A stretch of DNA of 64,000 bases from Psococerastis gibbosa (Eukaryota; Arthropoda; Insecta; Psocodea; Psocidae): NCBI GenBank assembly GCA_963971405.1, contig OZ020491.1:20454855-20518854 (forward strand), read 5' to 3'. Made by a program: the position numbers and the translations under genes. This document shows, in pieces, positions 11,821 to 23,949 of the stretch. Position 1 is the first letter of the stretch. Each line of letters opens with the position of its first letter. A model generated the notes under the pieces. It was given only the letters and a program-made list of their open reading frames with translations, was not told the DNA's origin and did no database searches.

Positions 11821-12282
11821 ATTTCCATTTGGCGAATATTGTACCCGGCCCGGCCCGGAATACATCCTGCATGGTCAGCCAGATAAATTGATCCGCCCCT
11901 GACAATAGGAAAAGCCGAGACTGGAGTAGTCTATTATAATAAAATATATAATGGTGACCGTTTTATATGTAAGAAAATAGACAGGGCATTTTGTATTGTC
12001 TGCCGCCGGTACGGAATTCCCGGTTCGTATATCCGTGACAGACAAGTTCATATAATTACAGGAGTGGGATACCCCACGAACTCGCACGCAAACTATAGCA
12101 CTGGAATTAGTGCTCTTAAATGGGCCACTGTTAAAAAAAAGAGCGGTTCGCGGAAGTCTTGCGACACGGTGTAAAGCTTGACTGGGCTGGCGTGCCGCTT
12201 GACATGGCAAGCCATCGAAACTCAGCATATATCGGCATGTCTAGAGAAGTGTCTTCAAAAGTGGCTGAGCTTCTGAGTAATG
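11821..12282. other. Unclassified unique stretch
   Basis: GC-richer than its surroundings. A 117-codon minus-strand frame covers it but shows no recognisable domain, and I do not call it a gene. Confidence 0.3.
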
Positions 12283-12906
12283 CCTAATGGTCTCAGAGGC
12301 GAAGGCGCGAAAAAGTCACATCTGTACCTCCTCGTGGTGAAGATGGAAGCGCGTAATGGCGACTGAACAGATAGGGAACTGAGTTTGAGCCGGGATAAGC
12401 AAAAACACAGTATTTTCTGTGGAGAGCACTATTTTGTCCTGGGGTTGAGAAACTGGCCCTGGGGGGAGGAACTCAATGAAGAGTATACTGCCTAATGGTC
12501 TCAGAGGCGGAGACGCGAAAAAGCCACGTCTGTTCCTCCTCGTGGTGAAGATGGAAGCGCGTAATGGCGACTGAACAGATAGGGAACTGAGTCTGAGCCG
12601 GGATAAGCAAAAACACAGTATTTTCTGTGGAGAGCACTATTTTGTCCTGGGGTTGGGAAACTGGCCCTGGGGGGAGGAACTCAATGAAGAGTATAGTGCC
12701 TAATGGTCTCAGAGGTGGAGTCGCGAAATAGCCACATCTGTATCTCCTCGTGGTGAAGATGGAAGCGCGTAATGACGACTGAACAGATAGGAGACTGAGT
12801 TTGAGCCGGGGTAAGCAAAAACACAGTATTTTCTGTGGAGAGCACTCTTTTGTCCTGGGCAGTGCCGAGATTGGCTATGGGGCCACCGGGGCCATGGCCC
12901 CCCACA
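12283..12906 (+). repeat. Tandem array, three units of 208 bp
   Basis: The word CCTAATGGTCTCAGAGG recurs at 12283, 12491 and 12699, exactly 208 bp apart. Units are over 90% identical by eye, each with GTGGTGAAGATGGAAGCGCG and TTCTGTGGAGAGCACT. Partial dispersed copies lie at 13862-14057 and 27366-27560. Minus-strand frames look alike between units only because the DNA does. Confidence 0.85.
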
Positions 12907-13099
12907 AAAAAGGGGCCCCCACAAAAGGCCGTAAATTCCAAAATTTACAGTAGATATAGATTAGAATACCAAAACAAACCAATAAGGCAAACACATCTTC
13001 CCATAATTGACCAGTTTATGCTGTCACTGGGTCGTAGAAACTTTGGAATTAAATAAATCTAGTACGGTAACATGAATATGTTTTCCTCAGTAAATTGTA

Positions 13100-13445
13100 T
13101 AAACTTTACTGATGTTAAAATCCTAAACCTCCATTGTTTTGGGCCTATTTTTTCAAAGAAATTTCCTAAGGGGGAGACCCCCGGGCCCCCCTGTTTGCAG
13201 CTATTTGAATATGCATTTCTTTGTAAGCTTTCCTTCTGTAAAACCATAATTTTTTTTCACTTACATTTTCACATTTTTCCCCTCCTTGGGCTAAATTATA
13301 TCTTATTTTTATGAATAAGCATTCCTTTGTAAGCTTTATTAAATCTATACTTTACTGTTGTTAAAATGCTTAAAATCCCACTATTTTGCACTTATATTTT
13401 CAAATCCCCCCCCCCCCCCGGGGGAAACCCCCGGGCCCCCCTCTT
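13100..13445 (+). repeat. Decayed repeat with G/C tracts
   Basis: Alternates AT-rich segments with motifs of the form GGGGGAGACCCCCGGGCCCC. Related to stretches at 16040-16330, 17870-18180, 49435-49695 and 62640-63190. No frame is conserved. Confidence 0.5.
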
Positions 13446-13861
13446 CGGGTTAAACGCAATATTATTTCTATACGATCTCAACCGTCCGCATATCCGCAAA
13501 ATATAAGCCTGTGATCGCACCACAAGCTATATAATAAATTGACGTTTGATGTGCCCATGCTATCATATACTCATATACGAGTAACACCATAACCCCTAAA
13601 GAATACACTAGATACAATTGAATTATCAAGAAAAAAATTTACACTAGACATAGGATTATAATCGCCACAGCCATCCCCGAAAAAAAATCCTGGCTATACG
13701 GGCTTGTCTGGCATCCTGAATTCCTGATTACTCTGTCTTCATTTTATATGAAATTGATAGTGGAATATTCGTTTAAGGATATAAGACTTTTCTGCCGGAG
13801 AAAGGGCCCCCACACAATTCCGGCCCTAGGGCCCCCACTAGGCCAAACCCGGCACTGGTCC

Positions 13862-14057
13862 TGGGATTGGGAAACTGGCTCTGGGGGGAGGAACCCAATG
13901 AAGAGTATAATGCCTAATGGTCTCAGAGGCGGAGGCGCGAAAAAGCCACAACTGTACCTCCTCGGGGTGAAGATGGAAGCGCGTAATGGCGACTGAACAG
14001 ATAGGGGACTGAGTTTGAGCTGGGATAAGTAGAAACAAAGTATTATATGGAATACCC
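13862..14057 (+). repeat. Dispersed partial unit of the 208-bp repeat
   Basis: Contains the same CTCAGAGGCGGAGGCGCGAA and GATGGAAGCGCGTAATGGCG blocks as the 12283-12906 array. It stands alone and starts in the middle of the unit. Confidence 0.75.
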
Positions 14058-14502
14058 CCAGTAAAACAGCGGGCCAAGTCTTCCGCAATCTGCGGAAGTA
14101 TCTTGCACTATCGAATTTACTGTATATAACTATACACTGGATCGAGCGAGAACAAATATAAATAAACTAAAAAAGATTTTTCTTTTTTTTTACATTTCGG
14201 GGTGGGGGGGGCTTCAGCCCCCAAAGCCCCCTCCCTGGCTACGTGCCTGATTAGAAAGAAAGAAAAACTGTCTTTATTTTCTAGTAGGTATATGCGAATT
14301 CAGGGATTTTTATCTGTCCCTTAAATAAACATTGCTCCAATATGGATTTTTCTCTCTTGTCTCCAACGCACCCCTTCATTTTTATTATCTTGTATACATT
14401 TCACATAAACATTGCAAACCAAGTAGGCCTATATGGCGTCTATATATATATATCTAATAATTAGTCATTTGTGCACCAAAAATTGATGAGATGTTTGTTT
14501 AA

Positions 14503-14611
14503 AGGCGACTATTACGTAGATACTTATCTATAATAAATTTAATTATAATATGGTAGAAACTTATTATTGCACAAATGACGGTTTATTGACAGATGGAATA
14601 GCCGCCTATGC
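14503..14611 (+). repeat. MITE fragment related to 60703-60975
   Basis: Shares AAGGCGACTATT, the AGATACTTATCTATAATAAA block and an ATATGGTAGA word with the element at 60703; the right end reads ATAGCCGCCTA. Confidence 0.5.
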
Positions 14612-15496
14612 AAATTAAGCATAAGATTAATTGTGACCGTATTCCGCCGCTTAATTAATGGATGAGAAGAAATGTAGCAGAAGCCGACCTTGCGGAACTG
14701 GTCCCGTAACATACCGGACGCGGAGAAGGCAGGGAACCCCAGTGACGTCATATCCGGCCCCCCCAAGCGTCACTGATGAGTCACTAGCCTAGGTCACAGT
14801 CTTCAGGCACTGGTAGGGAGATTCGTCACAGCTATGACCATCATTCGAGGCAGGCAGCGCAGGGAAGAGCGGATTTGGGTGGGAAAGGCAGGGACAAAGA
14901 CCGCCTCAGCTTGTAATACGCATTGATTCAATGTGTTAAAGAAAAGAGTGCAAAATGCGCGGGAAATTCAAATTAATACATTTATGTTTTTTAAATTTTT
15001 TATTTTAAAGTAAATAATTTCTAAAAAAAAAAATCGTCGGGAAGACGTTGACAGCAGATGCTGACGAAACGTTTGGAAGTACTCTTAAGATCAACAACGA
15101 TCTATAAGTCTGGATTATATTGTATCCTATCCCATTAAAACGTCGTATGGTCAATATGAATGAGATTTCGAAAATACAGGCGTATTAAATATCGCAAGCA
15201 TAATCATAACACTCATTTTGAATTTAGAAATCCATATTATGGACTTAATTAGTGTAGAGGATGCTTATTTGAAGGCCCTCAACACCAAAAACAATAACAA
15301 TCACATTTACGATATACAAATTGAGCGCAGTGCTCGGTCTCTTGGTATCATCAATTAAACATCAGCTACTTGTCAATGTGCTGTAGTGCTGCTATATAAC
15401 CTATATGCAATGACTTCAATGATTGTCGTGTACATGAATACATGATACAGACTGCTAAAAAAATTGTCAGAATATGCAACACTGTTATACTTCTTC

Positions 15497-15893
15497 CAGC
15501 GGCGTAACCAGTTTTTTTTTGGGAGGGGGGGTCCAGTTTTCATGCAGCATCAATGCATAAAGTTTGCCCGCTTACGATAGGTTATCGAATGGGGAGGTGT
15601 TTCATTTGGCACCCCCCCCCCCTCCCCGTGCATTATCTTAATTTCCTCACCCGAGGGGTCGGGAGGCAGAAGGGGGGCTACCGAATGTTTTTTTTTTAAA
15701 AATAGGCCTGAAAAAGTTTGTCGGCAAAAAAGGTTTGATTTTGCAGACGATAACAAACGATAACAAAACTGGAAACAGGGGGACCGGAGTCTCCCCGGGG
15801 AATGGTGTAAAATAAATATCTGAAAAATTTGCTGTTTTGCTAAATTTGGGGGGGGCGGACCCAGCTGACCCTCCCACCTTGGCTACGCCACTG
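15497..15893. mobile_element. hAT-like non-autonomous element with G/C tracts
   Basis: Ends read CAGCGGCGTAACCAG and CTTGGCTACGCCACTG, an imperfect TIR of the CAGTGGCGTAGCC type. Long G or C runs lie inside both ends. Flanking 8-mers do not match, so the target duplication has decayed. Confidence 0.6.
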
Positions 15894-16039
15894 GTGTACC
15901 ATTTTCTTCTACTATACTAGCAGGCCTGATAGCCGTTGTTAATTTTGTGAGGCACTGAGGGGGCTTTTATTTTCAATGTCTACACTACGTGAACTGATGA
16001 AACCTGGTCTACAGCGATGCAAATGCAGGACATAGTCCA

Positions 16040-16330
16040 GGGGTTACCACAGCAGCAGCCTACGGGGGGGGGGGCTATGGGGGATATAGCCCCCCTCCCC
16101 CAATAGGTTCCTCAAAATGCGTAAAACCCCACTATTTCAGTCCTATTTTTCACAAATTTTCTCCCGGGGGAGCCCCCGGGTCCCCTTGTGCTTAGTTGTA
16201 TTAATTACCTATATTATAGAGTCCTTACTGCTTTGAAAATTCGTAAGACCCGAATATTTCAGCCCTACTCTTCAAATCTTTATTATCTTAACCCCCTCCT
16301 TGGTCTCATTGTAGATTCACGCCTGACAGC
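16040..16330 (+). repeat. G/C-tract dispersed repeat, copy
   Basis: About 85% identical to 49435-49695. Both have GGTTCCTCAAAATGC, AAACCCCACTATTTCAG and CCCTCCTTGGTC-type blocks and end near GATTCACGCCTG. It explains the 106-codon frame here, which is not a gene. Confidence 0.65.
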
Positions 16331-17288
16331 AGCTGTACCTGAACTAAAAGACGGTGTAACCGGAGGGACACAATATAAAACCTCAGGTTGCAGAAAGGAC
16401 GCCAATCGGGTTGCAATATTAGCCAAAACCTGCAGTAAGGCCAAATCCGACCGGTTTCGAACTATAGAAAAACGAAAGTCAGCTCGACCAAATCAGACCC
16501 CGATGTGAGCGACCAGCGCATTGCTGGATTACTTGAACCACCACACCTACGACACAATGGATGGTTTATTCGTTGGCTTAAATTACCATTTGAAAGATTA
16601 CGTCTGAGATGGTAATAGAACAATGAGGGCGGTGTGGGCTGCAATAGAATAATAGCTTTCAATGTAACGATTCTGCGAACTCTGAATCATTGGGGCCCTC
16701 AATCATCTAAATATTAAACAGGACGCGTCCACAGCTATATTAATCCGTGATGAGGCCCAGCAGTATTTGAGAGGGCCCCGAAAAAAATATGGCTCTAGTC
16801 TTATTTTATGACAGATTGCTAGCAGAAGATATGGAAAATAGATATTAGTCACTCCTGGGTCACCCCAAAGTCAGTCAGTTTTTATTGTTTTATTATTTTA
16901 CGTTTAACTTCTAATTGATACAGGCTGCAACTCATTTTCGTATGGAAAATTGGTATATGCTTGCTAAAGCCAACTTAAGAGGATATGCTACGAAGAAAAT
17001 TGGCACCCCAAAATTAAATACTTTTCATTTTTTATTTCATTACCTACCTCAGCAAGTTATAAAAAATTTGGCTAATTTAAGTTGTAGAAGACTACTTCGT
17101 GCATCATGTAATCGGGTACTTTTACTTTTCGGTTTTGTAGTTCTCCAAAAATTCCATTTTACACTAAATTTTAGTCCACAATGGTTTTTATGAAAGAACT
17201 AAAGTACCAAAAATTTAATAGGATTTCTGGTGACAAAGACGTTATGAAAGCGAATGGCATAGTATTCACAATAACGAAAGGGAAAGTA

Positions 17289-17646
17289 ATTCTTGGTATA
17301 GTCCACGCAAAATGAGAAAAGTATGGACATGGAATGTTTTGATCCTGTGGAACATTTAAGGGCCACGACGCAAGTCCCCTTCACAGGGTGCACTTAGTGT
17401 GGCCCTTGGACATTTATTAATTGTATTGCGTTTTTTTATATTTTTTTATTAATAAATACTTAAATTAATTCTTGGTATAGTCCACGCAAAATGAGAAAAG
17501 TATGGACATGGAATGTTTTGATCCTGTGGTATACTTAAGGGCCACGACGCAAGTCCCCTTCACAGGGTGCACTTAGCGTGGCCCTTGGATATTTATTAAT
17601 TGTATTGCTTTTTTTTTATTAATAAATACTTACTGTAAAAATATTC
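17289..17646 (+). repeat. Tandem direct repeat, two units of 179 bp
   Basis: ATTCTTGGTATAGTCCACGC starts at 17289 and again at 17468. Units match closely through GGGCCACGACGCAAGTCCCC to the ATTAATAAATACTTA tail. A third, inverted piece (GGATCAAAACATTCCATGTC to GTGGACTATACC) lies at 17731-17782, giving a hairpin-forming arrangement. Confidence 0.8.
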
Positions 17647-18787
17647 TTTGCACAATTTTTGTTATGTTTTGCATCCAATGCAACAAGGTAACACAAAATG
17701 GCGCAAGGAATATTTTTACAGTGTTGGACAGGATCAAAACATTCCATGTCCATACTTTTTTTCATTTTGCGTGGACTATACCGGTATGCTTATTTCACAT
17801 GATAGACACCATGAAAAAAATCAACATATTGACCAAGTGCTTTCACAAAAATATATTACTCAAAATGATTAAAACCCGAATATTTCAGACCTATTTTTTC
17901 AAAAAATTTCTTCGGGAGAGACCCCCTCAGTGGTAGGTTTATTCGTCGGTAAAATCTCAATGTACTGCTTGCAAAATGCGTGAAACCTCCCTAATTTGGG
18001 CATATTCATCAATTATTTTTCTCCGGGGGAGATCCCCGGGTCCCCTTTCTCCAGGGTATAATATGCGTAAAACCTCATCAATTTGGGCCCATTTATCGAT
18101 TTCTTTTCTCCGGGGGATCAAAGTCTTGGGCTCCTAAAGCCCCCCCCCCCCCCAAGAAATTTTAGGAATTTACGCCAATGTATATGATACATGAATAAGT
18201 CTTCAACAACTTGAATGGGCCTAATCTTTAATAACTTGCTTGGTTAATTAATTATTAAAAAATAAGAAGTCCATAAAAACAACAAATTTTGGTGTGCTAA
18301 TTTTCTACGTAGCATGTCCTCTTAACACTCATTAAAAAAACAATATTAGAACGGATCCCTTCAAGCTAAAATCGGTAACAGGAACCTACAATAAGGCACC
18401 TACTTATAATATAATAAACCCAACCTTCAATTGCCAATGGCCTTACAACACAGCAAAACACCGTCAGTCATGACAAATACCTACAAATACAAATACTATT
18501 TTTTAAACTCAAAAAATAAAAGTAGAACAACTTGCTAAATAAACTTATAATATTGGCGCCATAATTTGGAACGACAATTCAAACAAGCGAAAAGCATTTT
18601 ATGTGTTTCATATTTCGACCTTATAACGTAAATTTCACTCTTTATGCCTAAAAACCTGTCTCCAACTAAGCATGAAATAATGCTGGAAAAAGCTAACCTA
18701 CCCCCACCCGGACCCATAAAACAAATGTTTCCTGAATGAAACCCTGATGGTAGCACCATAAAAAATACCTACCAGTATAATAAAATA

Positions 18788-18893
18788 TAAATAAATAAAT
18801 AAATAAATAATGACTTTATTTTTTTTATAGCTGAAACCACCCTAACGGAGTTAGGGCCATAAGGCCCTCTCTTATACTCAACCAAGGGTCAGC
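18788..18893 (-). repeat. SINE-A 3' fragment with AATA tail
   Basis: On the minus strand this is the 3' half of the SINE, with a tail of AAATA/ATAAAT units at 18788-18810. The tRNA-like head is missing. Confidence 0.7.
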
Positions 18894-19027
18894 AACAAAA
18901 ACTGTATACAATTTACAATACAATTTAACATCGATAAAAAAGTCCTTAAGACTAAAGCACTCACTCACACACACAAGCATGGGGTGGTTCGAATAAATCC
19001 TAGCCTATATAATATTTGAAATTATAA

Positions 19028-19405
19028 GGCGCCCATTCCACCGACCGTCTAGGGCTATTTACAAAAACAGTGACGTGGTAGCAGACATTCAAGACTTAGG
19101 CGGGGTTTCCACCGACCTCGCATTGCAGAATTGACGGAAATGTTTATGTTCCTCTATGCCATAGTTAAAATTGATCAATGATCATACAGTAAAATCACAA
19201 GGAAACAAACTTAAATTAAAAAATGGCGTCATGGGATATGTTAAGTACAAACATTTTAATAGATTTCTATAAAAAGAAAAATTCTAATTTCCGTCAATGT
19301 CATTTGCATTCTGCAATGCGAGGTCGGTGGAAACGCCACCTAAGTCTTGAATGTCTGCTACCACGTCACCGTTTTTGTAAATAGCCGGTCGGTGGAATGG
19401 GCGGG
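19028..19405. mobile_element. MITE, CCACCGACC family
   Basis: Near copy of 11438-11818, with the same TIRs and the GATCAATGATCATACAGTAA core. The right terminus is slightly eroded (GGGCGGG instead of GGGCGCC). TA flanks both sides. Confidence 0.85.
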
Positions 19406-19834
19406 TAAAACTATAGTAAGTTTAATTAATTATTGCCTAAGAAATCGCCTAAAACATAACGCCGCAGCAATGACCTCAATGAGGAAGACATGTAGGCTGG
19501 CTATATCGCTTGAAACAGACAGCATAAAAACAAAGACGTAAATTTTGAATGATAAATGGATTGGAATGCTGATTACGTAAACCCTCAATTTGGTGGGACT
19601 GGTAAATGGGCAAAACTGTGGGCTGGGCAAACGACCACCTGGCAATAGTCAGCAGCGACCACCTCTGCTTTCTACATACGTGTTCATTCACTGCCGAAAA
19701 TATACTGAATATATTTGTTCTGTTGTCGAATTCCGATCCCACTGTCCCTTATAGATGGTGTTTGGTCCTTAGAATCCAATAAGTAGGACTATTAGTATTT
19801 TAGAGTGAAGGTGGAAATTTGAGGTTGTACACAT

Positions 19835-20120
19835 CAGTGGCGTAAAGTTTTAGAATGATGGCGGGGGCAAAACTAAGTAGACCTTATGACGTCATCAGGG
19901 AGGAAAGGAAAAATTGAAAATATAAGAGAAAAATAATAGGGTTTTACGCATTTTAATAGTTGTAAAGTATAGCTGTAGATTTTACAAAGCTAAAAGAGGA
20001 ATGCTTATATTCATATTGCTGCAAAGGGGACCATGAAGTATGAACCACGTCTTACAATGCTAAAGGCGGGGGGGGGGGGGGCAAGTTGGACCGTGCCCCC
20101 CCCCCAACTTTACGCCCCTG
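19835..20120. mobile_element. hAT-like MITE with 8-bp target duplication
   Basis: Ends CAGTGGCGTAAAGTT and AACTTTACGCCCCTG. It is flanked by GTACACAT (19827-19834) and GTACGCAT (20121-20128), a 7/8 match. A 286-bp non-coding body contains G12 and C9 runs at its right end. Confidence 0.85.
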
Positions 20121-20169
20121 GTACGCATCCAGCTGTTGCACTGCCGGACACGGGCGGATTTGGCTTTTG

Positions 20170-20620
20170 TGCGGAAATATAAGAGCAAAATAGCAGGGTT
20201 TTAAATAAAAATAGATAAATAAATAAATATTCACTTTTTTTGTTCTATTACTAAGCCAACTTAGAGGAGTTAGGGCTATAGAGCCCTCTCTTTTACTCAA
20301 ATAGGAAGACCCGGGACCGCCTGCTTTACTTGCTATCCGAAGCATGGCCAGAAAATGTAGGAAGTGTAAGACTCGAACCAACAACCTTTCGGGTGAAAGT
20401 CAGAGTCCGTACCACTACTCTACATGTCTTGACTTTACGCATTTTAATAGTAGTAAAGTATAGCTGTAGATTTTACAAAGCTAAAAAAGGAATGCCTATA
20501 TTCATATTGTTGCAGCAAAGGGGACCATGAAGAATGAACAACGTCTTACTATGCTCGAGGCTGGGGAGGGGGGCAAAACCCCCACAAAAGGAGCTTGCCC
20601 CCCCCAACTTTACGCCCCTG
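20170..20620. mobile_element. Second copy of the 19835 hAT MITE, interrupted by SINE-A
   Basis: The right part repeats TAGCTGTAGATTTTACAAAG and ends AACTTTACGCCCCTG like 19835-20120. The left part is truncated. A SINE-A at 20203-20430 splits it, so the SINE is younger. Confidence 0.75.
20203..20430 (-). repeat. SINE-A copy (tRNA-derived)
   Basis: The minus strand reads a tRNA-like head with A box (near TAGAGTAGTGG) and B box GGTTCGAGTC, then the family body and an AAATA tail. It has near-identical siblings at 21992, 52078 and 61136. Confidence 0.85.
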
Positions 20621-20867
20621 ACCACCCCAGCAACGGTTTGAATCCCGTTTCAGTCAATTTACCCATATCCATGGGCGTAGCCAGTGAAGTACAGGGAGCG
20701 GGGCATGATTTAACAAGATGACACTAAATAGAATTGGGTTTTCTTTGATTAATTTAAATACAATATAAAAAAGTGCGGGAAATTTAATACTACGAATAAG
20801 ATTTAAATGTTTATGTTCCGAAAAAAATCAAATAAACCTGTGTAAACCAATCGACTTGATCGAACTA

Positions 20868-21254
20868 AGGCGTGTATTCCACTGGTCAATTTTCCCGTCA
20901 TTTGTGATTAAAAAAAGAGTCTGCTACCATATTATAACTTAATTTATAATATATAAGTGAAGTATCTACATAATGGTCTCCTTAAAACAAAAAACTCAAC
21001 TTCTTTTAATCACAAATGACGTGGAAATTGGGGGCCGTCCATTAATTACGTGAGGTTCGAAAGGGGGGGGGGGGGGCTTGGAAAAATATAAAATACATAT
21101 AAAAATATCACAAGGGGGGAGGGGTATAGTAAGATATCACGTGTATTTATTTTTTCGTCGAATGCATGATCGCATGATTACACGCGGCATAAAAAATGTT
21201 TAAAAAAACATCACGTGATTAATGGACGGCCCCTTGGCCAGTGGAATGCACGCC
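20868..21254. mobile_element. MITE with AAGGCGTGTATTCCACTGG ends, split by a nested MITE
   Basis: Left end AGGCGTGTATTCCACTGGTC and right end CCAGTGGAATGCACGCCT are inverted repeats, flanked by TA. The internal CTACCATATTATAACTTAAT is shared with 60703-60975. A second element interrupts it at 21032-21233. Confidence 0.8.
21032..21233. mobile_element. Nested MITE with GGGCCGTCCATTAATTACGTG ends
   Basis: Starts GGGCCGTCCATTAATTACGT and ends CACGTGATTAATGGACGGCC C. It is flanked by the 4-bp duplication TTGG (21028-21031 and 21234-21237). Removing it restores the mirror of the host MITE's left end, which proves the insertion order. Confidence 0.85.
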
Positions 21255-21802
21255 TAACGAATCTGTTCCCTCTCTGGAACCAATCATGCCCATATCTTCC
21301 TTATACATAATATGCGATATTGCCTACAAGATGCAGATACCGGTAGCATAGAATTTCTGTAGTTGAATATACGCTGTCCACTATGAGAAACCCCCGTCAG
21401 GGAGTATGGCCGGCAGTCTACCCTAATGGGGGGGGGGGGGTCAGAATTCCTTCAGATGCACAATAGCAGGGATTTAAGAACTTTAAGCAGGGCAATCATG
21501 AGTTATGTATTTACTTAATCAAATAAATCGATGGGAACCTTTTGCGGTAGAAAAGTAAATATTTGAATGTTAACGAGCAGCCCAAAACGCGTGGGGCTGG
21601 CAAATTCACGGCTGTTGACAGTGCCTTCAAGAATACTCAATGACTCAGAACCCCAATTCAAAAGCTATTTACTGTCCAATTATACAGGTTTATGATGTCC
21701 CGTGTAGGATAGGTAGATTTTCCATAAGTTTGGACCAATTTTTTTTCTTTATTGGTCTTCTAACTATAGATGCCCCAATGGAGCAATATATACTAGTCCA
21801 AA

Positions 21803-21975
21803 GTGGAGGGGAAACTCGCGGTTCAGCAAGAATCCCTAACCGTAGATGAGAAATGGAACCGCATCAAGAAGTGCATCCTACAGGCAACTAAGGATGTGTG
21901 TGGAGAGAAATTATTCAAAGAGGAAGTGAAAAGGACTAAATGGTGGTCTCAAGAAATCAAAGCAGCTATAGCATT
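21803..21975 (+). pseudogene. LINE ORF2 fragment
   Basis: The frame reads VDEKWNRIKKCILQATKDVC followed by KRTKWWSQEIKAAI. This W-x3-K-x2-I...WW-x2-E-I-K pattern is typical of the linker between endonuclease and reverse transcriptase in non-LTR retrotransposon ORF2 proteins. It is only about 55 codons long and runs into a SINE-A at 21992, so it is a dead fragment. Confidence 0.65.
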
Positions 21976-21991
21976 TTCGAATTTAATACTT

Positions 21992-22206
21992 TTATAAATA
22001 AATAAATATTGACTTTTTGTTCTATTACTAAGCCAACCTAGCGGAGTTAGGGCTATAAAGCCCTCTCTTACACTCAACTAGGATAGCCCGGGACCGCCTG
22101 CTTTACATGTCCTCTGAAGCATGACCAGAAAATGTAGCAAGAGTGGGACTCGAACCAACATCCTTTCGGGTGAAAGTCGGAGACTGTACCACTACGCTAC
22201 ATGTCC
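21992..22206 (-). repeat. SINE-A, full-length copy (tRNA-derived)
   Basis: Minus strand: head GGACATGTAGCGTAGTGGTA (A box), then a TTTCACC anticodon-loop-like word and B box GGTTCGAGTCCCAC. The body contains GCAGGCGGTCCCGGG and TAGCCCTAACTCCGCTAGG, with an AAATA tail. The head resembles tRNA-Glu(TTC) in its anticodon region. Confidence 0.88.
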
Positions 22207-22373
22207 TCACAACTGGAATAGTCCAGTTAGAACATAACCATGACTATGATGGGGGTGAGGGGGTGGGAGAGGGTTTCCAGACCTGGCATAAAAGTGAACA
22301 TTTCCCAACTGGCCTGGGTACACCCAACCCAAATGGGTACCTTGCGGTAGATGATGATTACAGTTGTTGTTTC

Positions 22374-22722
22374 CAACGCCTGCTTTCGGCATTTCTGCTT
22401 TAAGCAACCCTGTCAGCCTGGCGGGGGGAGTGAGTCCGTTTATTAACCTGAGGCACCCTAAGGGCAGACCCTTTCACCTCGGGGGAAAGGGGAGTTGACT
22501 GGCAGGGTGGACCTCCTGATTATAGTGGATTCCGAACATGGTAAAGTCACACGATTAAATCGGAGGCGACCAGGACTCGACACGCACGTAGACTGACTGG
22601 TATAGTTTTAACACCTTATCATGTCCCACCACGTTCCCCTGCCAACGCTGTGCACACTACCTACCAAGTTTGCCGCAGTTTGAAACATGCTCTGCTCTCA
22701 TGGTAAGGCTGTTGGCCGAGAT
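22374..22722 (-). repeat. SINE-B copy, long version
   Basis: Minus-strand copy with CAGCGTTGGCAGGGGAACG and CACCTCCGATTTAATCGTG-type blocks, then a 3' extension (CTGACAGGGTTGCTTAAAGC) shared with 24785-25145. Confidence 0.8.
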
Positions 22723-23346
22723 GATGATTACAAGAAGCCATTGTATTATTTTAATCTGAAAATATACTTTACGTATACGATACACAATTATGTCTTCATC
22801 GCGGTACGAGAGAAGCGCAGGTTTTTATTTAGATTTTCCGTATCTAACCATAACCTGCAATTAAATGGCATGTGGGCGTTTCTTAATTAAATAAAGCTGC
22901 GTTAAATCTGTACAAATTCTCGGTAGCCTACTATTTTTTATTTTACTTTTTCCATCAGATGATTTCCAAGTATTCCTTTAGGCTTCTTCTATTACAAGCA
23001 TCAGGGCACTCGTGAAGAATTCCAAGAAATTTATATCATTCAGATTATAGGCTATAAAACATATTATAATTTCGAATGCCCAAAGAGAGATACCTGACAT
23101 TTTTCACATAAACTGGATATTTCTTGAGCTCACTTCGCCTGTAGCAAACACAATGAGTGATATTTATGAATAGGTAGATTACAAAAAAGCCTGAGAATGC
23201 GAAAATAGTCAATTGGCTTTTCCGATTGAAATATTGAAATGTACTTGAATGTAAGTAAACGAAAGTGTGTTGCAATGATCCTGTATAACTAGACTGACGG
23301 GACGGTATTTCGTGCTCTATCGACCCAGCAGTCTGCGTCTATCACA

Positions 23347-23623
23347 CAGTGGCGTCGTTAGAAATTTTAAGGCGGGGGGGGGGGCATGACTTCTATCTGG
23401 GGGGGGGGGCAATGAAAAACAAAACATTTTTCATTGGGTGTAGGTATACCGTAACACCGTAATGGAGGTAAGTAACTTGCTATAACAGTTGCGTCGGACG
23501 TTTTTGAATTACGATAATTCTGCAATTTAACATGTAAAATATCTCAAAAGTGAGGGGAAGGGGCCGGAGAAACTGTTGGGGGGGGGCAGCCCCCTCGGGC
23601 ACCCCCGTAGTGCCACCACTGCA
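23347..23623. mobile_element. hAT-like MITE with perfect 8-bp target duplication
   Basis: Ends CAGTGGCGTCGTTAG and CGTAGTGCCACCACTGCA. The 8-mer CTATCACA flanks both sides (23339-23346 and 23624-23631). G10 and G11 tracts lie at the left end and a G run at the right. Confidence 0.8.
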
Positions 23624-23949
23624 CTATCACATCACTAACAATAAACGATAATGACTCCCAAAAGTAAATTTTTTGAAAGTATAGGCGTAGAACAGTCCTC
23701 CCACATAAAAGAACCGGTCCGAGTTTACTCGAACATGCTTTCCAATTTATCAATTAGTAGGGAGAGAAAATGAATAATTTCATGGTAAATAATTTTCCTA
23801 CGGTTAAATTTCGGATATCTCGGGGGGGGGGGGTGTCCACCTGACGTCACTGGAGGTGAGGTAACCTCAATATATTTAAAACACATTACAACACAGTAAT
23901 AATGGCAGGGCAGGCAATGCATTTCAGCGTGAAGTTTCTATCATTTTTT

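Noticed and set aside
11875-12228. 117-codon minus-strand frame
   Set aside because: No start context, motif or homologous pattern recognised; in a repeat-rich zone.
12681-14088. Recurring minus-strand frames with similar residues (for example PAQTQSPICSV)
   Set aside because: The similarity follows from the 208-bp DNA repeat, frames differ in length and phase between copies, and stops are not conserved.
20330-22403. Possible true tRNA genes at the SINE-A heads
   Set aside because: Heads carry A and B boxes but lack a complete acceptor stem and continue into SINE bodies with AAATA tails.
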